From an uncultured Prevotellaceae bacterium (lineage in GTDB: Bacteria > Bacteroidota > Bacteroidia > Bacteroidales > Bacteroidaceae), in contig CACZIT010000030.1 of assembly GCA_902781315.1 (NCBI GenBank), forward strand, positions 1 to 64,000: a stretch of 64,000 bases of DNA, in the 5' to 3' direction. How positions within the stretch are numbered: position 1 is the stretch's first letter; every line of letters starts with the position of its first letter. A program made the position numbers and the translations under genes. A model generated the notes under the pieces. It had not been told where the DNA came from, made no database searches, and saw only the letters and a list, made by a program, of their open reading frames with translations. This document shows, one piece after another, positions 45,365 to 53,870 of the stretch.

Positions 45365-46429
45365 TTATCGATTGATAATCTCTATCTGCTGGCGCACACT
45401 CTCTTCGTGGATGTGCTCGAACACCTGGGCCACAAACTCGGGCGACATGCCGCACTGGGCACCCTGGGCACCGCGCTTCGAGAGTATTTCGTTGTAGCGG
45501 TTGGTCTGCAGCACGGTCATGTTGTGCTCCTTCTTGTATTGGCCAATCTCGCGGCATACGCGCATGCGGCGTGACAACAGGTCGATGAGTTGATTGTCGA
45601 GCTCGTCAATCTGGTGGCGCAGCTGCGAGATGCCTTCGGTAGACACCTTCTCGTCGCGAATGACCAGTAGCGAGAGTATGTAGTCGAGCACGTCGGGCGT
45701 CACCTGCTGGCGGGCATCGCTCCAGGCATCGTCGGGCGAGCAGTGGCTCTCGACGATGAGGCCGTCGAAGCCCAGGTCCATGGCCTGCTGCGAGAGCGGG
45801 GCGATGAGTTCGCGTCGGCCGCCGATGTGCGACGGGTCGCTGATGAGCGGCAACTGCGGATAGCGGCGGCGCAACTCAATGGGTATCTGCCACATGGGCA
45901 GGTTGCGATAGATTTTCTTGTCGTAGCTCGAGAAGCCGCGGTGAATGGCACCCAGACGTCTGACGCCGGCGGCATTCAGCCGCTCCAGGGCGCCCACCCA
46001 TAGTTCCAGGTCGGGATTGACGGGGTTCTTCACGAACACGGGCACGTCGACTCCCCTCAGCGCATCGGCCAGCGCCTGCACGGCAAACGGATTGGCCGAC
46101 GTGCGGGCACCCACCCAGAAAATGTCGATGCCGTATTTCAGGGCCAGCTCCACGTGTCTGGGTGTGGCCACTTCGGTAGCCACGAGCATGCCCGTCTCCT
46201 CTTTCACGCGCTGCATCCAGGGCAGTGCCTTCTCGCCGTTGCCTTCAAAGCCGCCGGGCTTGGTGCGGGGCTTCCACACGCCGGCGCGGAAGTTGTGGCA
46301 GCCCAGTTCTTTCAGCTGGCGGGCTGTCGTGATGACTTGCTCTTCGCTTTCGGCCGAGCACGGACCGGCTATCACGAACGGGCGTTCCTGGTCGGAAGGT
46401 AAATTCAGAGGTTGAAGTTCTAATTCCAT
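45365..46429 (-). CDS. Bifunctional DAHP synthase / chorismate mutase
   Basis: The 354-residue protein has an N-terminal DAHP synthase of the KDO8P-synthase-related class (FVIAGPCSAESEEQVITTA, FRAGVWKPRTKPGGFEG, ISDPSHIGGRRELI; residues 1-260). A C-terminal AroQ chorismate mutase follows (ISQLRHQIDELDNQLIDLLS, then RMRVCREIGQYKKEHN; 265-354). It links the first shikimate step to the branch from chorismate to prephenate. Its neighbours use prephenate (pheA, tyrA), so the operon covers entry and exit of the pathway. It overlaps nothing; the upstream gene ends 3 bp before its start. Confidence 0.95.
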   Translation of the reverse strand: MELELQPLNLPSDQERPFVIAGPCSAESEEQVITTARQLKELGCHNFRAGVWKPRTKPGGFEGNGEKALPWMQRVKEETGMLVATEVATPRHVELALKYGIDIFWVGARTSANPFAVQALADALRGVDVPVFVKNPVNPDLELWVGALERLNAAGVRRLGAIHRGFSSYDKKIYRNLPMWQIPIELRRRYPQLPLISDPSHIGGRRELIAPLSQQAMDLGFDGLIVESHCSPDDAWSDARQQVTPDVLDYILSLLVIRDEKVSTEGISQLRHQIDELDNQLIDLLSRRMRVCREIGQYKKEHNMTVLQTNRYNEILSKRGAQGAQCGMSPEFVAQVFEHIHEESVRQQIEIINR

Positions 46430-46432
46430 ATT

Positions 46433-47608
46433 CTATATATTGTTGCTTTTAATTCTTTCCAGTGCTTCCTGCATTTTTTCTTGCTTGGCACAGAGCGACA
46501 TGCGGATGTAGCGCTCGCCGCGAGAGCCGAAGATGAAGCCGGGCGTGATGAATACGCGGGCTTCGTGGAGAATGCGCTCGGTGAGCTGTTCGGCGTTGGC
46601 ATAGTGGTCGGGAATGCGGCCCCAGAGGAACATGCCCACCTGATTGGCATCGTACTGGCAGCCGAGAGCAGTCATGATTTCCTCGGCTACCACTCGCCGC
46701 TGCCTGTAGGTTTCGATGTTTGCCTTGCGGTGCCAGGTCTCGTCGTTCGTGGTGAGTGCTTCGGCGGCAGCCAGCTGCAGACCGCGGAACGTTCCGCTGT
46801 CGATGTTCGACTTCACCTTCAGAATCCACGAGATGAACTCGCGGTTGGCGATGCACATGCCCACGCGCCAGCCCGGCATGTTGTGGCTCTTCGACATAGA
46901 GTTGAGTTCTATGCAGCAGTCCTTGGCACCCGGTATCTGCATGATGGAGAGGTGTTCTTCGCTGAGGATGAACGAATAAGGATTGTCGTTGACGACGACG
47001 ATGCCGTGGCGCCGGGCAAAGTCAGCCAGCCGCTCGTAGGTGGCGCGACGGGCCCGTCCGCCGGTGGGCATGTTGGGATAGTTGGTCCACAGCAGTTTCA
47101 CACGGCTCAGGTCCATCTGTTCCAACTGTTCGAAGTCGGGTTGCCAGCCATCTTGTTCCAGCAGGTCGTAGTTCACCACTTCCGTTCCTAAGATTTTGGA
47201 CAGCGACGTGTAGGTGGGATAGCCGGGATTCGGCACCAGTACGCGGTCGCCGGGATTGCAGAAGGCCAGCGTCAGGTGCAGGATGCCCTCCTTCGAGCCG
47301 ATGAGCGGCAGCACCTCACTGGCTGAATCCACGTTCACGCCGTACCACCGCTGATAGAACGCTGCCATGGCTTCGCGCAGTTCGGGCGTGCCCATTGTGG
47401 GCTGGTAGCCGTGGCTGTCGGGGCGGCGTGCCACCTCGCAGAGCCGTTCTACGGTCTGCGGCGACGGCGGCATGTCGGGCGAACCGATGGCCAACGAGAT
47501 GATGTCGTGTCCTTCGGCGTTAAGCCGTGCCACTTCCTTCAGTTTGCGAGAGAAGTAGTACTCCTGTACGAGTGACAACCTCTCAGCAGGTTTTATGTTG
47601 CTTGCCAT
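46433..47608 (-). CDS. PLP-dependent aminotransferase class I/II, probably aromatic
   Basis: The 391-residue protein (start MASNIKPAERL) has IGSPDMPPSPQTVE, NYPNMPTGG, and the PLP-lysine region ELNSMSKSHNMPGWRVG. It belongs to fold type I aminotransferases. Its place between pheA and DAHP synthase/CM genes makes transamination of phenylpyruvate and hydroxyphenylpyruvate the likely role. ATG at 47617 would add three residues. The start is directly preceded by seven AATAGGT-type heptamers. Confidence 0.88.
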   Translation of the reverse strand: MASNIKPAERLSLVQEYYFSRKLKEVARLNAEGHDIISLAIGSPDMPPSPQTVERLCEVARRPDSHGYQPTMGTPELREAMAAFYQRWYGVNVDSASEVLPLIGSKEGILHLTLAFCNPGDRVLVPNPGYPTYTSLSKILGTEVVNYDLLEQDGWQPDFEQLEQMDLSRVKLLWTNYPNMPTGGRARRATYERLADFARRHGIVVVNDNPYSFILSEEHLSIMQIPGAKDCCIELNSMSKSHNMPGWRVGMCIANREFISWILKVKSNIDSGTFRGLQLAAAEALTTNDETWHRKANIETYRQRRVVAEEIMTALGCQYDANQVGMFLWGRIPDHYANAEQLTERILHEARVFITPGFIFGSRGERYIRMSLCAKQEKMQEALERIKSNNI

Positions 47609-47617
47609 AATTCTCAA

Positions 47618-47666
47618 ACCTATTACCTATTACCTGTTACCTATTACTTATTACCTATTACCTAAA
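47618..47666. repeat. Heptanucleotide array ACCTATT, seven units
   Basis: Seven contiguous 7-mers (ACCTATT, ACCTATT, ACCTGTT, ACCTATT, ACTTATT, ACCTATT, ACCTAAA) fill the gap between the pheA stop and the aminotransferase start. The same unit occurs at 63368-63395. Confidence 0.9.
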
Positions 47667-47667
47667 A

Positions 47668-48498
47668 TTACCTCTCGCAATACTCACCGAGGATGGTCAG
47701 CTCCTTCGTGAGGGGCTTGATGGCTTCGATGGCTTGGCGGTAGCGAGTCAGGTTCTGATAGGTGACGTCAACGTAGAACAGGTATTCCCACTCGTGGCCG
47801 ATGACGGGCAGTGACTGAATCTTCGTCAGGTTGATGTTGTAGAACGACAGGATGGTCAGCACCTTCGACAGCGATCCCTCTTCGTGGGGCAGCGAGAACA
47901 CCAGACTGGCCTTGTCGGTCAGTTCCTGACGGCGCATCGATTCTGCCTTCGCGGGATTGCTCACCACAAGGAACCGCGTGAAGTTATGCTTGTTGTCCTC
48001 GATCTGGTTTTCCAGCACCCGCAATCCGTATCTCCGTGCAGCGTCGGCATGGCAGATGGCAGCCCAGCCGCGACACTGCAGTCGTTGTATCATCTCTGCC
48101 GAGCCTGCGGTGTCCTCAGCCTCCACAGCCTTCAGCTCGGGATGGTTGGCCAGGAATGCGCGGCACTGCATCAGTGCCACTGGGTGGGAGTGCACCTCGG
48201 TGATGGTGTCCCACGAGTCGTCGGGCAGACAGCAGATGCAGTGCTCGATGTGCAGCTTGTGTTCGCCCACCACCGCCGTGCGAGAGTCGCGCAGCAGTTC
48301 GTAGTTGTGCAGCAGGCTTCCAGCAATGGTGTTCTCGATGGCCGTAAAGCCGATGACTGTCGGGTCGCGCTTGATCTGCTCGAACACCTGTTCAAACGTC
48401 GAGCAGCACACCATCTGCACTTGCTCGCCGTCGAAGTACTGCCGTGCGGCAATGTCGTGGAACGATCCCAGTTCGCCTTGTATTGCTATTCTCTTCAT
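47668..48498 (-). CDS. pheA: Prephenate dehydratase with ACT domain
   Basis: The 276-residue protein starts MKRIAIQGELGSFHDIAARQ, followed by FTAIENTIAGSLLHNYELL, HSHPVALMQCR and the TR(F) motif in NKHNFTRFLVV. A C-terminal ACT domain contains LPHEEGSLSKVLTILSFYNI and SLPVIGHEWEYLFYVDV. It makes phenylpyruvate from prephenate, normally inhibited by phenylalanine through the ACT domain. The longer frame to 48555 starts inside the attenuator hairpin, so the start at 48498 is used. It is the first gene of the operon and lies behind the leader-peptide attenuator. Confidence 0.96.
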   Translation of the reverse strand: MKRIAIQGELGSFHDIAARQYFDGEQVQMVCCSTFEQVFEQIKRDPTVIGFTAIENTIAGSLLHNYELLRDSRTAVVGEHKLHIEHCICCLPDDSWDTITEVHSHPVALMQCRAFLANHPELKAVEAEDTAGSAEMIQRLQCRGWAAICHADAARRYGLRVLENQIEDNKHNFTRFLVVSNPAKAESMRRQELTDKASLVFSLPHEEGSLSKVLTILSFYNINLTKIQSLPVIGHEWEYLFYVDVTYQNLTRYRQAIEAIKPLTKELTILGEYCER

Positions 48499-48534
48499 TC
48501 TTGGTTCAATGCGCTTGGCGGCGCGGTTCCATTT

Positions 48535-48571
48535 AAAAAAGCCCCACTCACACATTTCTGTGAAGCGGGGC
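48535..48571 (-). terminator. Attenuator terminator before pheA
   Basis: On the minus strand a stem GCCCC...GGGGC (48541-48571) with extended pairing is followed by six T (A at 48535-48540). It lies between the leader ORF and pheA. Its left arm, plus-strand 48557-48567, can instead pair perfectly over 11 bp with 48625-48635 at the end of the leader ORF. Confidence 0.88.
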
Positions 48572-48621
48572 TTTCAATGTTATTCTCTCTCTCGATAGTA
48601 TCCGAGCAATTTCACACGGCC

Positions 48622-48687
48622 TTACGCTTCACAGAGGTCTGCAAAGTAAAAGTAATAGCCGTAAAAATATGTGCTCAGTTTCTTCAT
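48622..48687 (-). CDS. Tyr/Phe-rich leader peptide of the pheA operon
   Basis: A 21-codon ORF (ATG 48685-48687, TAA 48622-48624) encodes MKKLST, then YFYGYYFYF, then ADLCEA. Eight of nine consecutive residues are Tyr (5) or Phe (3). It begins about 25 nt after the predicted transcription start and ends in the strand that competes for the terminator. This is the layout of the enterobacterial pheL and trpL leader peptides. Ribosome stalling at the Tyr/Phe codons when charged tRNA is scarce would leave the end of the ORF free to pair with the terminator arm and let transcription into pheA continue. Confidence 0.9.
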   Translation of the reverse strand: MKKLSTYFYGYYFYFADLCEA

Positions 48688-48716
48688 TATTGTCACGTTT
48701 TTTACTAATCTGGCTG

Positions 48717-48724
48717 CAAAATTA
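48717..48724 (-). promoter_or_regulatory. -7 box of the pheA operon
   Basis: TAATTTTG read on the minus strand predicts a start near 48711, about 24 nt before the leader peptide ATG. Confidence 0.6.
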
Positions 48725-48764
48725 AAACTTTTCTTTCAATCCTGCAAGCATTTTGGAAGTTTTT

Positions 48765-49379
48765 TTATTTTTCCTTCAGCTGCTCGTAGGTAGCCATCGG
48801 AATCACGTCGGTGCGCTCCCAGAGCGGCCAGCAGTTGGCCACGTGCTCATACTGGCGGCCCACTTCTTTCTGGCGCTGGAACTTGAAGCGTGCATTCACG
48901 TAGCCGTCGGTGCCGTCCTTGGCCAGCACGTAGCAGTAGAGGGTCTGCACGTAGCCCGTCACCTTATTATTCTTCTTATACGTGTCGCTCAGCCATTCCT
49001 GCTGCGGCACCACCACGCTCTGCACCTTCAAGCCCGGATACTTTGCCACAAAGGCCTGACGACAGGCGTCGCGATAGAGGTCGAGGTCGGAGCCCTTGTA
49101 GAGGTTCACCGTGTAGAGCGGCATGTACCACGCTCCGTCCACCTTCACCGAGTCGGCGCCCTTGCCGCCGTCCACGCGATCATCGAAACCGATGGCGTCG
49201 CCAAGGTTGTTGGCTGCCTTCTCCATCTCCTTCACGGCCTTCTTGCCCAGTCTGACGAAGCGGTCGCCGAAGTTTTCCTTCTGTGCCTGCTTGGTAGTTT
49301 TCGACTCTGTCTGTGCGTTTGCCGAGCCTGCACCCATGAGTGCCATGGCCAGCGCGATATAGATAATCTTGCTTCTCAT
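48765..49379 (-). CDS. Secreted protein of unknown function
   Basis: The 204-residue protein has a signal peptide (MRSKIIYIALAMALMGAGSA, then NAQ). An amphipathic helix follows (FVRLGKKAVKEMEKAANNLG) and then a compact domain with a conserved-looking Trp/Tyr pattern (WYMPLYTVNLY; YVQTLYCYVLA). The helical start resembles that of the secreted protein at 28 kb. I recognise no catalytic residues. A minus-strand -7 box TATTTTTG lies at 49455-49462. It is transcribed alone. Confidence 0.7.
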   Translation of the reverse strand: MRSKIIYIALAMALMGAGSANAQTESKTTKQAQKENFGDRFVRLGKKAVKEMEKAANNLGDAIGFDDRVDGGKGADSVKVDGAWYMPLYTVNLYKGSDLDLYRDACRQAFVAKYPGLKVQSVVVPQQEWLSDTYKKNNKVTGYVQTLYCYVLAKDGTDGYVNARFKFQRQKEVGRQYEHVANCWPLWERTDVIPMATYEQLKEK

Positions 49380-49536
49380 TTTTTTCTTTTCCTTTTGTTG
49401 GTTATTATCCTTTTTTTACTCTTTTACCTTTTTATTATGGTAAGAATTGTGCTGCAAAAATAATACTATTCGTCCGATTGCCCGCCATTTAGCCTCGCGT
49501 TTTCATCATTATTAACGAAGTATAAGATTTGTAGCA

Positions 49537-49585
49537 CAAAAACGGCAAGAGGGGCCGAGCCTCGTTTCCGAGAACGCCCCCTCTC
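49537..49585 (-). terminator. Terminator of the LRR/dockerin gene
   Basis: On the minus strand AGAGGGGGC pairs with GCCCCTCT, with an inner CTCG/CGAG stem, followed by GCCGTTTTTG. It lies 35 bp after the stop at 49621. Confidence 0.75.
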
Positions 49586-49620
49586 GCTCCTATGGCTGTT
49601 AGACCTACGCCCTGTTCCTG

Positions 49621-52600
49621 TTATCTCAGCGTGGCCGTGTTGTCGGCATCGTCGCTGAAAGTGACGTGGAACGTTATCCCGACGACTGCATATTTGTCGA
49701 AATCATTGTGGTACAGGAACATGATCCTCATTTCCGCAGTGTCGCCTGCCTGGTTCCTGTTCGGGTACTGACTCAGCACGAAGCAGCCCTTAGCCTTGCT
49801 GAACTCAGCGGCGACCAGAGCTCCGCTGTCATTCCAGCTGCAAGGCGTGCCCGAAGCGTTGAACCAGTATCCTGTATTGGCTGTATAACTGATGATCCGA
49901 CGCGGCTCATTGGGGTTGTACCAATAGAGTCCAATCTCGCCTCGCTCGGGAGTGGGAGGAATCGAGCTGCATGTCTTCTCGGAAATCTCAGTCTCCGACA
50001 GCGCGAACGCATCGCAGATGGCCTGAGCAATGGGCACCTCAATCTCTCCGTAGGTATTGCTCGGCTTCATCCTCACGTCATATTCCAGTTCGATGTCCTG
50101 CGGCTCATAGCTGTGGTCCTTGCCCAGGATGATGTTCACGAGTTTCGTCACGTCGGCAATGGTGATGGAGCCGTCGCCGTTGGCATCGTAGGGGTTCACG
50201 GGCTTCGTGCTCTCCTCGTCCTCAATGCAGATCATCCACGTCACGTCATTATCGTCCATGCTCAGTTTCTGGTAGGCGTTGATGTCCACGTCCTTCAGCT
50301 CAAACTTGATGGCCGTTGTGCCATCTTCAGTTCCGTAGTAGGTTTGGTAGAGGTCGGTGACGTCTCGTCCATTGCGCAGAAGTTTGGTGAGGGTATAGCC
50401 GGGAGTCAGGAAAACTTGGAGGTTGTGGGTAATTTCCTCTTCACTGTTTGCAGCCTGAATATTATTGTTGGTGATGTAGGCAGAGAAGGTGTTGCCCGGT
50501 GTCAGCTGCCTGTCTTGGCGATTGCCAATGGCGTCGTAGTATTCCAGATAGATTTCAGCCCCTTCGCCCACTTGCAGGAACGTGTGGTTTTTTTCCACGG
50601 GCTGCTCCACAATCTTGTAGACGGCGCCGATTGTCGTTTCGGTGCTCTCGGTGTAGCCGGCATCGAGGTAGCGTTGGCGTGTGCCGTATGGCACGGTCAG
50701 GATGACGGGGTTCAATTTCGTCTGGTCAGGCCAGAAAGCCGATTCGTTCTGCAACGGCGCGGGATTGATGCCCAAGGCAATGACCGACAAGAGATTGGTA
50801 TAACTGAACACATCACTACCAATATCGGTCAGCGAAGCAGGCAGGGTGATGGTGGTCAGATTTTCGTTCTTGCAGAAAGCCTGCTGGCCCAGCGCAATCA
50901 GATTTTCTGGTAGCTCGACGCTCGAGAGCTTGCACTCGCGGAAGGCAAACTCGCCAATCTCGGACACCGAAGCTGGCAGCTCGACCGACTCCAAGGCTTT
51001 GCACAGCAAGAAGGCCCATTTGGCCACTTTCGTCACGCCTTCGGGAATGACGACACTCGTGATGCCTTTGCACTGGTAGAAAGCATTTCTTCCGATTTCC
51101 TTCACATAGTAGGTCTGTCCTAGATACTCAAACGATGCGGGAAGGGTCACCGGACCAGTGGTGTTTATGTCTATAGCCGGGCCATTGGGACCCTCTTCGT
51201 CACCATTGAAAATCTGCACGTTATTGCCTTCAATCACCCTTGCGGTGAATCTTACACCTTCCTCCGTGTAACCCCACAACTGGCCGTCCTCTTCGACGCC
51301 TCCAGTGAAGACCGTCTCTGTCCAACCGTTGCTGATGTAGGCATCACGGGTGCCCTGAGGAACGATGAGCTTGCAGGGGAATTTGGACCCAAAGACATTC
51401 CCTGCCAAGCCACAGGGCTTCAGCATCTTTGCCGTAAGGGTGGTGAGGGCAGTACCCTTTAATGCAAGCTGGTCGATTCTAATTACTGTACTGGGAATCG
51501 TCAACTCAGTCAGGGAAGGACAATTATTTAATGCATTACCCAAAATCACTTCCAGCCCTTCAGGCAGACTTACCGAAGCTAGACTGGTGCAATTTCGGAA
51601 GATATGCGGAGGCAAAATGCGTATGCTTTCTGGAATTACTGCACTCGTGATTCCTGTACAGTTCATGAAGGCTCCTGAGCCAATGGAAGTCACCGAGCTC
51701 GGGATAACCATTTCTCCTGTAAGTCCCGTGCAACCATTGAACGCACTTGCCCCAATTGCCGTCACCGTGTAGGTCACGCCCTCGTGCTCCACAGTCTCGG
51801 GGATGGGATAGGCGCCCGCGAAGTCGGTGGGGATGGCCACTGCGCCGTCGCCCAGCTGCACGGTGGTCTCGCCCGTGATGAGGAAGGTGGTTTCCACGCC
51901 GTTGATGGTCTCCTTGAAGGTTTCGCCATCAACGATTGTTGCGAAGTAGGGCTTCCACTCCGAATAGGCCGAGGTGGTTCCCTTGGGCACGTAGAGCTTG
52001 CAGTTGGCTTTCACTATGCCGGTGAAAACCGATGCCGTGACGCTGGGCGCCGTGGTCATGCCCACGTTCATTGCCGTCAGCCCCGAGCAGCCCGCGAAGG
52101 CGCGGTCGCCAACTGTTGTGATGGTGCTGGGCAGGGTGATGCTCTGCAGGCTGGTGCAGTTCTCAAAGGCACCTTCGCCCACGCCCGTCACCGTGTAGTA
52201 TTTGTTCGTTCCTTGCGAGTAGAGGCGGATGGTCTCCTTCACGTTCGCATTGGCAAGCCCCTCGCTGCAGCCAATCACCGCGGCCGTCGTCTCGCCCGTC
52301 AGACTGTATGTCAGCCCGTCCTCCTTAACAAGCGTCTCGGCCACGATGCCGCCCTTGAAGACGTCAGTGGTCCAACCTTTCGCGGCATAGGCTTCCTCCA
52401 TGCCATACGGAATGTGGAGCACGCAGTCGTCGGGCAGGTCGCTGAACTCAATGCAGCTGGCGGGAGAGGTGGAGTTGTAAGTAATGGAGTGGAGCGACGA
52501 GCAGCCCGCAAAGGCGCCAGAGCACAAGATCTCCAGGTTTGAGGGCAGCGTGAGCTCCTGCAAGCCTGTGCAGCCCTTGAAGGCGTCGGGACTGATTGTT

Positions 52601-52980
52601 CGCACCGAACTAGGCAGCGTGATCGACTTCAGGCCCGTGCAGTCCTGAAACGCTGCGCGCCCAATCGTCTTAGTGCCATATTCAATCTTCACTTCCTTCA
52701 TCTCGCTGAGCCCCTTGAAAGCTTCGTCGCCGATGGCCGTTATACTATAATAGGTAAGATAGTAGGTCGCGTTCTCGGGAACGGTGATGGAAGTGTACGA
52801 CCCAAGACCACCGATGTGAGGCTTCACCTTTTGCAATGTGGCGTCAGTGGAGGTTCCGTAGCTTTGAAACGTCATGGTGTAGCCTGTCAGGTCGGTGCCG
52901 ACATTCAGGTCCCATGCCTTGGCTTGCTGGGTTGCCAGCATGCACAACAGTGTCAGAAGTAACAATGCAGTCTTTTTCAT
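49621..52980 (-). CDS. Large BspA-like LRR surface protein with dockerin-like repeat
   Basis: The 1119-residue protein has a signal peptide (MKKTALLLLTLLCMLATQQA) and three blocks of LRR_5 repeats (about 60-190, 255-350, 400-560, again 640-760). Repeats follow the pattern CTGLKSITLPSSVRTI / AFKGCTGLQEL. Near 930-955, NPYDANGDGSITIADVTKLV matches a type I dockerin-like calcium-binding loop and helix. The last 150 residues have another beta fold and end without the GxYIVxGKK motif seen in other proteins here. Such proteins are adhesins; the dockerin-like unit could attach it to a partner, which is inference. A minus-strand -7 box lies at 53066-53073. Confidence 0.88.
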   Translation of the reverse strand: MKKTALLLLTLLCMLATQQAKAWDLNVGTDLTGYTMTFQSYGTSTDATLQKVKPHIGGLGSYTSITVPENATYYLTYYSITAIGDEAFKGLSEMKEVKIEYGTKTIGRAAFQDCTGLKSITLPSSVRTISPDAFKGCTGLQELTLPSNLEILCSGAFAGCSSLHSITYNSTSPASCIEFSDLPDDCVLHIPYGMEEAYAAKGWTTDVFKGGIVAETLVKEDGLTYSLTGETTAAVIGCSEGLANANVKETIRLYSQGTNKYYTVTGVGEGAFENCTSLQSITLPSTITTVGDRAFAGCSGLTAMNVGMTTAPSVTASVFTGIVKANCKLYVPKGTTSAYSEWKPYFATIVDGETFKETINGVETTFLITGETTVQLGDGAVAIPTDFAGAYPIPETVEHEGVTYTVTAIGASAFNGCTGLTGEMVIPSSVTSIGSGAFMNCTGITSAVIPESIRILPPHIFRNCTSLASVSLPEGLEVILGNALNNCPSLTELTIPSTVIRIDQLALKGTALTTLTAKMLKPCGLAGNVFGSKFPCKLIVPQGTRDAYISNGWTETVFTGGVEEDGQLWGYTEEGVRFTARVIEGNNVQIFNGDEEGPNGPAIDINTTGPVTLPASFEYLGQTYYVKEIGRNAFYQCKGITSVVIPEGVTKVAKWAFLLCKALESVELPASVSEIGEFAFRECKLSSVELPENLIALGQQAFCKNENLTTITLPASLTDIGSDVFSYTNLLSVIALGINPAPLQNESAFWPDQTKLNPVILTVPYGTRQRYLDAGYTESTETTIGAVYKIVEQPVEKNHTFLQVGEGAEIYLEYYDAIGNRQDRQLTPGNTFSAYITNNNIQAANSEEEITHNLQVFLTPGYTLTKLLRNGRDVTDLYQTYYGTEDGTTAIKFELKDVDINAYQKLSMDDNDVTWMICIEDEESTKPVNPYDANGDGSITIADVTKLVNIILGKDHSYEPQDIELEYDVRMKPSNTYGEIEVPIAQAICDAFALSETEISEKTCSSIPPTPERGEIGLYWYNPNEPRRIISYTANTGYWFNASGTPCSWNDSGALVAAEFSKAKGCFVLSQYPNRNQAGDTAEMRIMFLYHNDFDKYAVVGITFHVTFSDDADNTATLR

Positions 52981-53124
52981 TCCTAATCCTTTCTTTTATT
53001 ATAGTTTTTTTTTCGTGTGATCCTGTCTCATGTATTGAGTACTTGTATATTTGGATTTCCAATTGCAAAATTAAGGAAAAAAATGGAGTTCAAACATAAT
53101 TTACCTAAAAAAGTGGGGTTTTCT

Positions 53125-53155
53125 TTTGTGATTTCGTCTTAATGACGTATTTTTG
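53125..53155 (+). promoter_or_regulatory. Promoter almost touching the start codon at 53163
   Basis: TTTG at 53125-53128 and TATTTTTG at 53148-53155 are 19 bp apart. The ATG at 53163 is only 7 bp past the -7 box, so the mRNA would have a leader of zero to three bases. This is the second such case in the window. Confidence 0.65.
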
Positions 53156-53162
53156 CAGCAGA

Positions 53163-53834
53163 ATGAAGAAACTATTGACCATATTGATGGCTGTTGTTTG
53201 CTGCTTGCAGGTGCAGGCGCAAGCCGACAGTTTGGCGGCGCGGCAGAGTCTGGTGCCACAGCAGTGGAATATGCCCTACGGACTCCATCAGGGGCTCAAC
53301 CTCTCGCTGTCGGCATCGGTGATGGCGGGCTTCGGCAAGTATGCGCCAAAGGGTGCGGGCTTTGCCCAGAGTCTGCAGGCCACCTATCTGACGCCGCTCA
53401 CGCCGAAGTTGACGCTGCTGGTGGGCGGCTATGTCGGCAATCTGAATTGGGGCCGTCTGAATAGCCGTTCGGCAGGCATCTACGGCGAGCTGAGCTATCA
53501 GTTCAACGAGCATTGGGAAGCCCATGTCTACGGACAAAAGAACCTGCTGGGCCACCAGTCGGGAGGCATGGGTTACTTGGGCATGGCTTCTGGTTTCGGC
53601 ACCTATCCGCTTCCGCTCTGCGGCGGAATGGGGTGGGGCACTGGTTGGGGCTACGCTGCCGACCGTCTGGGTGCCGGTGTGCGCTACATGCCGAACGAGT
53701 CGTTTAGTGTGGAGGTGAACGTCGAAAAGATGTGGTTGCCCTCACAGAGCTACGTGCCCACGACGGGAGGCGATTTCCACCAGCAGGTGAACGCCTTTGG
53801 CCAGCAGCACGGCATGCCTACGCAGCGCCCGTAA
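53163..53834 (+). CDS. Putative outer-membrane/secreted beta-rich protein
   Basis: The 223-residue protein starts with a signal peptide (MKKLLTILMAVVCCLQVQAQ). It has a Gly/aromatic-rich body (YGLHQGLNLSLSASVMAGFG; SYQFNEHWEAHVYGQ; GMGWGTGWGYAADRLGAGVR) typical of small outer-membrane beta-barrels with strands ending in aromatics. No enzyme motif is seen. An in-frame ATG at 53142 lies inside the promoter and is excluded. It is a single gene convergent with copA. Confidence 0.7.
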   Translation: MKKLLTILMAVVCCLQVQAQADSLAARQSLVPQQWNMPYGLHQGLNLSLSASVMAGFGKYAPKGAGFAQSLQATYLTPLTPKLTLLVGGYVGNLNWGRLNSRSAGIYGELSYQFNEHWEAHVYGQKNLLGHQSGGMGYLGMASGFGTYPLPLCGGMGWGTGWGYAADRLGAGVRYMPNESFSVEVNVEKMWLPSQSYVPTTGGDFHQQVNAFGQQHGMPTQRP

Positions 53835-53870
53835 ATAGCTTTTTTTTTATATCAATCTGTTGTCTCCTTG

